A stretch of DNA of 64,000 nt, from positions 3,724,501 through 3,788,500 of the forward strand of contig CM072864.1 in assembly GCA_036937835.1 (NCBI GenBank), read 5' to 3'. The position numbers and the translations under genes were made by a program. This document shows, piece after piece, positions 58,056 through 64,000 of the stretch. The notes under the pieces were generated by a model. The model made no database searches. It was not told the DNA's origin and saw nothing but the letters and a program-made list of their open reading frames with translations. Position 1 is the stretch's first letter. Every line of letters starts with the position of its first letter. Origin of the DNA: Pampus argenteus (lineage: Eukaryota; Chordata; Actinopteri; Scombriformes; Stromateidae).

Positions 58056-61000
58056 TCAGCCATAAGCACGTGAAAATAGAAAAGTTTTTAACCTGGATTT
58101 AAAAGTGCTAAGAGTTGGGGCTGATTTCAGTCCTGCTGGTAGTTTGTTCCAGTTGTGAGCAGCATAACTGCTAAATGCTGCTTTACCGTGTCTGGTTTGA
58201 ACTCTGTGCTCCACTATCTGACCTGAGTCAGTAGATCTCAGAGCCCTACTGGGTCTATATTCTACTAACATTTCATTCATGTATTTTGGGCCTAAACCAT
58301 TCAGTGATTTGTAAACTAGTAGCAGAACTTTAAAATCTATTCTGTGGCTAACTGGGAGCCAGTGTAAAGACTTAAGAACTGGGGTGATGTGTTCTGATCT
58401 CTTTGTTCTGGTCAAAACTCGAGCTGCTGCGTTCTGAATGAGCTGCAGCTGTTTGATACTTTTTTGGGGGAGTCCAGTCAAAAGACCATTACAGTAGTCA
58501 AGTCTACTGGAGATGAAAGCATGGATCAGCTTCTCCTGATCTGTTTGGGACATAAAGCCCTTAACTCTGGATATGTTCTTAAGTTGGTAGAAGGCTGTTT
58601 TGGTGACTGATTTTATGTGACTGTTGAAGGTCAGATCTGAATCTATCAATACGCCAAGGTTTCGGACTTGGTCTTTAGTTTTTAGAGACAGTAACTCAAG
58701 GTGTTTACTGACAGCAACCCTCTTCTCTTTATTGCCAAAAACAATTACATCAGTTTTTTCTTGATTTAACTGAAGAAAATTTTGGTTCATCCAATTTTTG
58801 ACTTGCTCTAGACAGTTACACAATGACTCTATAGGACTGCAGTCATCTGGGGACAGCGCAAGATATATCTGTGTGTCATCTGCATAACTATGATAGTTGA
58901 CCTTAGAATTCTGCAGAATTTGACCCAAAGGCAGCATATATAGGCTGAACAAAAGGGGTCCAAGAACTGACCCCTGAGGAACCCCACATGTCATAGCCAC
59001 TCGATCTGATTGATTACTTCCAATGGTCACAAAATAACTCCGTTCCTCCAAGTAGGACCTGAACCATTCTAGGACTGTTCCACGGAGTCCTGCCCATGTT
59101 TCCAACCTGTTCAGCAGTATGCTGTGATCCACAGTGTCAAACGCAGCACTGAGATCCAGCAGGACCAGAACTGATACTTTGCCTGAGTCAGTGTTCAACC
59201 TTATGTCATTTAACACTCTAATAAGAGCTGTTTCTGTACTGTGGTGAGCTCGAAAACCTGATTGAAATTTGTCAAAAAGTCCACTGGAGTTCAAGTAATT
59301 ACTGAGTTGATTAAAAACCACTTTCTCAACAATCTTGGCTATAAAAGGAAGATTTGAGACAGGTCTGTAGTTGGTTAACTTGAAAGTATCCAGCGTTCGC
59401 TTTTTTAAGAGTGGCTTGATGGCAGCTACTTTTAGGGGTTTAGGAAACGTGCCTGATTGAAGTGAGCAATTTATTATTTGCTGCAGATCTGTTTGGACAG
59501 ATTTTACAATAGCTTTAAAAAAGTCAGATGGCATTGTGTCAAGACAGCATGTCGATGATTTAAGATGCTGAACTGTTTCTTCTATGCTTTTTTGATCAAC
59601 TGTATTAAATTCTAACATCACAGTTGATTCATTCCTAGGCGGTTTTAGGGATTGCGTCACTTTATCATTTTGTAGATTTGTGTTGATATTTAACCTTAAA
59701 GATTTTATTTTTTCATCGAAAAAGTGAGCAAATTCATTGCATTTTTCTTTTGAAGAGAGTTCTGAAACCATCTCTTTTGGGGGGTTTGTAAGCTTATCGA
59801 CTACAGCAAACAGAGTGCGAGTGTTGTTGATGTTTTTATTAATAATTTTAGAGAAGTGTTGCTGTCTAGCCTTGATTAACTCATGGTTGAAATTACTGAG
59901 ACTTTGTTTGTAGAGGTCGTGGTGAATTTGGAGTTTAGTTTTTCTCCATTTACGCTCTGCTTTCCTGCATTCTGTTTTCAATGCCTTTACCATCATAGTG
60001 TTCCTCCATGGTGATCTCTGTCTACTCATGGTCATCTTAGTTTTAATAGGTGCAACAGCATCCATGACATTTGAGATTTTCCAGTTGAAATTATCCAGGA
60101 GTTCATCAACTGTCTCTGCGCTCACAGTTGGTGACATTGCTATAGCCTCCATAAACTTAGCACTAGTATTCTCGTTTATGTACCTTTTCCTAACAGACAC
60201 AGAGGTTATCTGGATGTTTGGAATTATCTGTAAGTCAAAGAACACACAGAAATGATCAGAAAGAGCCAAGTCCTTAACAACAACAGAAGAAATGTCAACA
60301 CCTTTAGAGATAACCAGATCTAGAGTGTGTCCCCGAGTGTGTGTGGGCCCTTTGACGTGTTGGACAAGGCCAAAGGTGTCAAGTAGAGAACAGAAGTCTT
60401 TGGCATTAGTATCCATGTTGTTGTCTATGTGAATGTTAAAATCCCCAGTTACGATAAAAAAGTTGTAGTCAGTGCAGATAACTGACATCAGATCAGCAAA
60501 CTCATCAATAAATTTTCCTGAGTACCTTGGTGGTCTATAAATGATTAGAAAAAGGACTTTTGGATCACCCTTCATTAAAAAACAGAGATATTCAAAAGAA
60601 CTAAAATCGCCAAATGTAATGTCCTTGCACTGAAATACTGATTTGAAAATGGCAGCAACACCCCCGCCCTTCTTGCCATTTCGACTCTTACTCATAAAAC
60701 TGTAATTTGTTGGCGCTGCCTCATTAAGAATGGTAGCACAACTACATTCAGTCAGCCATGTTTCACTAAGAAGTAAAAAGTCTAGATTATAGGTCATAAT
60801 CATGTCATTTACTATCAGTGATTTGTTAACTAGTGATCTGATATTGAGTAGGGCTATCCTTGTGGGGATAACAGGAGACACTGGTAAGTTTCGTGGTTGA
60901 CATGCTATACTCAGTAGATTGGCAGATTTAAATGAACCCTTTTTATTTCTCATCAGTTTAACCACTTTTCTGTTACCTGTCATCACAGGGATTGAGACGG

Positions 61001-61079
61001 GTATCTGAACTCCATAGGGTCCTGACTTTTCCTGGTGAAGATTATTTATATCAGTATTGTAGCCTGGACCCGGCACATA
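58056..61079 (-). CDS. LINE ORF2: endonuclease - reverse transcriptase (about 1006 aa)
   Basis: The apurinic-type endonuclease domain spans about residues 70-290, with its full set of conserved blocks: LNIRS (77-81), SETWL (104-108), YRPP (180-183), GDFN (211-214), LDLVI (252-256) and SDH (283-285). The reverse transcriptase spans about 540-800: NYRPVSNLPFIAKIVEKVV, FQSGFRAHHSTETA, DLSAAFDTVDHS, GVPQGSVLGP and the catalytic YADD (731-734). The conserved C-terminal region typical of CR1/L2/Rex1 elements follows (LHWLPVSHRIDFKVLLLVYK). No stop or frameshift interrupts it. The frame opens directly after the ORF1 UGA as Tyr-Val-Pro-Gly. It has no ATG there; the GTG at 61074-61076 is not a convincing start, and the first in-frame ATG is about 32 codons in. 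Resembles fish L2-clade elements. Confidence 0.92.
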   Translation of the reverse strand, partial: YVPGPGYNTDINNLHQEKSGPYGVQIPVSIPVMTGNRKVVKLMRNKKGSFKSANLLSIACQPRNLPVSPVIPTRIALLNIRSLVNKSLIVNDMIMTYNLDFLLLSETWLTECSCATILNEAAPTNYSFMSKSRNGKKGGGVAAIFKSVFQCKDITFGDFSSFEYLCFLMKGDPKVLFLIIYRPPRYSGKFIDEFADLMSVICTDYNFFIVTGDFNIHIDNNMDTNAKDFCSLLDTFGLVQHVKGPTHTRGHTLDLVISKGVDISSVVVKDLALSDHFCVFFDLQIIPNIQITSVSVRKRYINENTSAKFMEAIAMSPTVSAETVDELLDNFNWKISNVMDAVAPIKTKMTMSRQRSPWRNTMMVKALKTECRKAERKWRKTKLQIHHDLYKQSLSNFNHELIKARQQHFSKIINKNINNTRTLFAVVDKLTNPPKEMVSELSSKEKCNEFAHFFDEKIKSLRLNINTNLQNDKVTQSLKPPRNESTVMLEFNTVDQKSIEETVQHLKSSTCCLDTMPSDFFKAIVKSVQTDLQQIINCSLQSGTFPKPLKVAAIKPLLKKRTLDTFKLTNYRPVSNLPFIAKIVEKVVFNQLSNYLNSSGLFDKFQSGFRAHHSTETALIRVLNDIRLNTDSGKVSVLVLLDLSAAFDTVDHSILLNRLETWAGLRGTVLEWFRSYLEERSYFVTIGSNQSDRVAMTCGVPQGSVLGPLLFSLYMLPLGQILQNSKVNYHSYADDTQIYLALSPDDCSPIESLCNCLEQVKNWMNQNFLQLNQEKTDVIVFGNKEKRVAVSKHLELLSLKTKDQVRNLGVLIDSDLTFNSHIKSVTKTAFYQLKNISRVKGFMSQTDQEKLIHAFISSRLDYCNGLLTGLPQKSIKQLQLIQNAAARVLTRTKRSEHITPVLKSLHWLPVSHRIDFKVLLLVYKSLNGLGPKYMNEMLVEYRPSRALRSTDSGQIVEHRVQTRHGKAAFSSYAAHNWNKLPAGLKSAPTLSTFKSRLKTFLFSRAYG

Positions 61080-62609
61080 TCAGTCAGACTCACAGATAAG
61101 ATGATTCAAAGGAGGTGGGGGGGCTCGGTGACTTTTAGTCGAGTGTTGTTTCCGAGGTGGAATAGGTGGGGCTGGACGGTGTGGTGGCTTAAGGGGAGAA
61201 AATAGGGGATTTTGGCGTGGTGTTAATTGCATTCCCATATTGACAAGACTCTTCATCCTGTCTGTGAAATCCAGAAGTGGGGAGTCGTCCAGACTGAATG
61301 GAGATAGTTGGGGGCTGGGTGGGGTCTGGGGGGGTGGAGGTTGAGTGTCCCCTGTTGGGGCTGGGGGAGACTCCACTTGTTGGGGTGAGAGTAATGATGT
61401 TGCCGGTTCTTTCTGGGTCTGCTGTCCTCCCTGTTCAGTCCTAATCTCAGCGCCCTCACCAGAGCGCCGCCTTATCTGTTGTTTTGGATTGTCTTGTCTT
61501 TGGTCCTTGACAGTGGCTGCTGGTGTCTGACGCAGAAAATAAAAAATGTTGGAGCTTAACAGCTGTACTCCTGATTTGTTAAGGCAAAATCCATCTGCCT
61601 TAAAGAGGTGCCTGCGTTCCCAAAAGATGTTGAAATTGTCAATAAAGTTTATTGATTGAGTAGCACATGTATCTTTGAGCCATCTGTTTAACATCACCAG
61701 CCTGCTGAATCGCTCATCTCCTCGCCGAACTGTTGGTAGAGGTCCACTGAAAAACACCTCAGTATTTAGGCATTGGACTCTCTTCATCAGATCAACAAAG
61801 TCCCGTTTTAATACCTCCGACTGTTGCTTCACAACATCGAGGGCTCCTGTGTGTATGATGAGTGATTTAACTGTTGGATGATCAGTAGCAATCTTCAGGA
61901 TCTTCTTTGAAATATCAGACACCATATCTTTGGTAAAACAGAGTACTTTGGTGTTTTTCTTGCTGCAAAAGCGTTTTATCTCACCCACAGCTCCGTCACC
62001 CACTATCAGAGTTTCAGGCCCAGTCGTTAGCTCTTTCTGTGGCCTTTTAGCATATGATTTAGCTTCATACCTTTCTCTAGCGCTGGAAGATGAGCTTTCT
62101 TTTGGGGAGTCAGGATTTTGGGAAAGTGGAGCAAATCTGTTCTCTAGTAGAATCCCTGTGTCTTGGGGCAATTTGCTCTTTGTTTTTGTTGTACTTCCAG
62201 TCCATGGTTGTTTTCTCCTTGGTAGCGGGGTTGAAGATGCATTCCTGTTTGATGGTAGTGCAGGCCACTCAGTGTCATCATGAGTCTCCGGGTGCTGGGT
62301 TCTGCCTGTTAACCGTCTTCCCATATCTGAGGGAGGTAATTTGTGATGCCTGGGCTTTGCACCAAGAGAGTTCCAGCAAGGAGTTGTTGATTTAGTGCCA
62401 TTTACACCTGGCTCCTGCTGCATCTTTGTGGTGCTAATTAGCTTTCTGTTAGCCTGCTTTTTCTCACTATTTTGGGACAGTGGCAGAGTGGTTTCATTCC
62501 CATATTGTCCATTTACCTCCACGTTCACTTCGAGCCGATGAATTTTAGTTTCCAGTACTGCTATCTTCTGGAGCAGTTTGTGGTAATCATCGGTGGAAAA
62601 GGGAGGCAT
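61080..62609 (-). CDS. LINE ORF1 protein with SGNH/GDSL esterase-like domain (509 aa)
   Basis: ORF1 of the LINE. The ATG is at 62609 in the context GCAAGATGC. Residues about 8-35 form a leucine-rich, probably coiled-coil segment, for multimerisation as in other LINE ORF1 proteins. A polar Lys/Ser/Pro-rich linker follows, with ENRFAPLSQ at 156-164. Residues about 200-362 align in layout with the SGNH/GDSL esterase-like domain known from ORF1 of CR1/L2-type elements: LIVGDGAVGE (201-210), HTGALDVV (253-260), SGPLP (288-292), DGFCLNKSG (339-347). The expected GDS, GxND and DGxH signatures read GDG, GALD and DGFC, so the hydrolase triad appears lost. The C-terminus is Pro-rich (PPPPQTPPSP; PPIPPRK). 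It ends in UGA, in frame with ORF2. The domain call rests on motif spacing, not on a profile search. Confidence 0.8.
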   Translation of the reverse strand: MPPFSTDDYHKLLQKIAVLETKIHRLEVNVEVNGQYGNETTLPLSQNSEKKQANRKLISTTKMQQEPGVNGTKSTTPCWNSLGAKPRHHKLPPSDMGRRLTGRTQHPETHDDTEWPALPSNRNASSTPLPRRKQPWTGSTTKTKSKLPQDTGILLENRFAPLSQNPDSPKESSSSSARERYEAKSYAKRPQKELTTGPETLIVGDGAVGEIKRFCSKKNTKVLCFTKDMVSDISKKILKIATDHPTVKSLIIHTGALDVVKQQSEVLKRDFVDLMKRVQCLNTEVFFSGPLPTVRRGDERFSRLVMLNRWLKDTCATQSINFIDNFNIFWERRHLFKADGFCLNKSGVQLLSSNIFYFLRQTPAATVKDQRQDNPKQQIRRRSGEGAEIRTEQGGQQTQKEPATSLLSPQQVESPPAPTGDTQPPPPQTPPSPQLSPFSLDDSPLLDFTDRMKSLVNMGMQLTPRQNPLFSPLKPPHRPAPPIPPRKQHSTKSHRAPPPPLNHLICESD

Positions 62610-62861
62610 CTTGCTGCTAATTAGCTTTTGTTAGCTGAGCTCCTCAGTCCCAGTCACGATAGTGCAGGCTTATGCTGCTGATAGGCCACGCTCACAAAAT
62701 AAAACAGATTAAAATAAAAGTGGCAGTCTTCGGTAACTAAACTCCCAGTGATATAGTTATCCAGGATCCGCTTACAAGTACACTCAGTGCACCAAAATGC
62801 GGTTTGATCAAAGGAGGGTCGCAGAAAAAAAGTCAGAGAGCAGACGAGAGGACAGAAGCAG

Positions 62862-62907
62862 CAAGCAGGGTAGAGACGTATATCCAAGCAGGGTAGAGAC
62901 GTATACT
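62862..62907 (-). repeat. 23-bp tandem duplication upstream of LINE ORF1
   Basis: Two copies of CAAGCAGGGTAGAGACGTAT plus 3 bp, about 250 bp upstream of the ORF1 ATG. It may belong to the LINE 5' UTR or to older flanking DNA. Confidence 0.7.
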
Positions 62908-63109
62908 CATCACCTTCAACAAGGTTGAGTGGACATGTTATTATATCACGGCTAAAGGTCAGATTTAGACAAGTGACAGAGATATAAGAGAGAAAACAGA
63001 GGCAGTGTTGACTCTGTTCATTGAAACATTGACCACTCCAACAAAGACGACGATCAAATGAGTTCAGCCCTGAAACAAAAATGCAGACTCCCTGCCTAGC
63101 CGGCACTCC

Positions 63110-64000
63110 TTCTCTTTACTTTTTCAACCACAACCCCCCCTCTGCTGCTGCTTTCTTAATGTATTTTTCTCAACAAACGCAACCAGTCGTCCCACATTCC
63201 TTGACAGCAGGTCTGTCTCCAACGCTGCATTACAATAAGACAAATAAAGGCAACAAAAATCAGGGACGTGTCAAGAATTAGAAGTGAAGCAGCTGAAAGC
63301 AGGTCATCCGTTTGCACTCACATCTATTATATTTTAGTCGTTCAATGAACCACATGCAGACTTTTTTGAAACTGTATCGCCGAGATAAGATGACACTTAA
63401 TTTCACACGTCCAACTTGGAATAAAGAAATGCAGGTAGAGGCTCCAGCTGTGCAGAGCGCTGGTGAAATATGAACTTAATACGGTGTGAAATTTGTGAGA
63501 GAGTTCGCCATAAAGGAGAGTGAAAATGAGACGGCCCCCCCCTTTAACTTTGCAAGAGCATTCCAACGGCTGCTGGTCATGTCCTCACACCATCACACGT
63601 TCACACACACACACACACACACACACGTATGCACTGCACACATGCACCCACACCCATATGTATGCACAAAATACACATACATGTATGCAAAGCACACCCA
63701 CAGACACATGGGTAAATCTGACATCAGAAGAGGGATTATGTCCACTGCCTGTCACCTGTTCATGTCCCTCTGCCAAGTCAACACACACACACTAACGTAC
63801 ACACACACACACACACACACACTTCTTTCCTTCTGAGTTGTTTGCCTCTAGCTCCTGACAGATGTTGACAATGCAAATGAAGTGCAAAAATGTAAGCCAA
63901 AGAACAAGAAAAAAGAAAATGGGAACAAGGAATTTAATGGCAAGAGGGAGGATCAGATAAGACAAGACAAATAAAACGAGACGCGCATAGTGAGTGATCG
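63110..64000. other. epha2 intron, right end of window
   Basis: No exon matching the large EPHA2 ligand-binding exon was found here. CA-rich tracts lie at 63602-63625 and 63780-63822. ORFs here translate the CA repeats. Confidence 0.55.

Larger units (their letters stand above)
57775..63110 (-). mobile_element. Coding-intact CR1/L2-type LINE in an epha2 intron
   Basis: Non-LTR retrotransposon on the minus strand, the same sense as epha2. The 3' end is a (TTGCC)n-type short tandem tail (57775-57797). It is preceded by an L2-like 3' stem region with GCTATACAAATAAA. ORF2 (58056-61079) encodes endonuclease and reverse transcriptase; ORF1 (61080-62609) encodes a coiled-coil/SGNH-like/proline-rich protein. 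There are no frameshifts, and the only stop is the UGA between the ORFs. The 5' boundary is uncertain: non-genic sequence with a 23-bp tandem duplication (62862-62907) reaches about 63.1 kb and may be 5' UTR. No target-site duplication could be fixed by eye. CR1/L2/Rex1 group is secure from ORF2; the L2 clade is the best guess. Confidence 0.88.

Noticed and set aside
59998..60255. Plus-strand ORF within the LINE
   Set aside because: Shadow of the intact ORF2 on the opposite strand.
61074..61076. GTG as the ORF2 start codon
   Set aside because: It merely follows the in-frame UGA by one codon; non-AUG initiation at GTG has no support here, so the start of ORF2 is left open.
62654..63106. 150-codon minus-strand ORF upstream of the LINE
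   Set aside because: Overlaps the tandem duplication and the putative LINE 5' UTR; Cys/Phe-rich with no recognisable domain and no match to the missing EphA2 ligand-binding exon.

Overview
The window is vertebrate nuclear DNA, most likely from a ray-finned (teleost, probably percomorph) fish. Six multi-exon protein genes with GT-AG introns can be read from it. They lie among abundant (CA/GT)n, (AAAT)n, (TATTA)n and (CTT)n microsatellites, and one coding-intact LINE of fish CR1/L2 type is present. Gene names rest on recognising whole protein families, joining exons in phase, and gene order. The block zbtb17 - hspb7 - clcnk - fam131c - epha2 has the same order as human 1p36. No tRNA, rRNA, CRISPR or prokaryotic features were seen.

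Layout, left to right. (1) ddost (minus, coding 798-5024, 11 exons, 456 aa): the 48-kDa oligosaccharyltransferase subunit. (2) zbtb17/Miz-1 (minus, coding 6252-12076, 925 aa): a BTB transcription factor with 13 C2H2 fingers; its 5' end lies near 13.1 kb. (3) hspb7 (minus, coding 13906-16213, 156 aa): the cardiac-type small heat-shock protein, with a TATA box near 16.47 kb. (4) A microsatellite-rich intergenic stretch, about 16.5-20.6 kb, between the divergent hspb7 and clcnk. (5) clcnk (plus, coding 20796-30213, 19 coding exons, 680 aa): the kidney/ionocyte CLC-K chloride channel. (6) fam131c (minus, coding 32270-40535, 6 exons, 260 aa). (7) About 8 kb of intergenic DNA with no gene recognised. 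(8) epha2 (minus, coding 50447-57630 in this window): Cys-rich region, two FN3 domains, TM, kinase and SAM. The exons for the signal peptide and ligand-binding domain lie to the right, outside the window. (9) A full-coding-length LINE (about 57.78-62.7 kb or beyond) inserted in the epha2 intron, in the sense orientation.

The genes do not form a pathway; this is ordinary syntenic euchromatin. The most unusual content is in the LINE. Its ORF1 (509 aa) carries an SGNH/GDSL esterase-like domain in which the three diagnostic catalytic positions all appear replaced. ORF1 and the endonuclease/reverse-transcriptase ORF2 are in the same reading frame, separated by a single UGA with no ATG at the head of ORF2. 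Other points: the channel lacks the acidic residue corresponding to human ClC-Kb D278 of the extracellular Ca2+ site; a clcnk intron carries a transposon-like repeat with DR1-type nuclear-receptor half-site arrays; and a dispersed repeat is shared by introns of ddost and clcnk. All exon borders come from reading splice signals and phase by eye, without transcript evidence.
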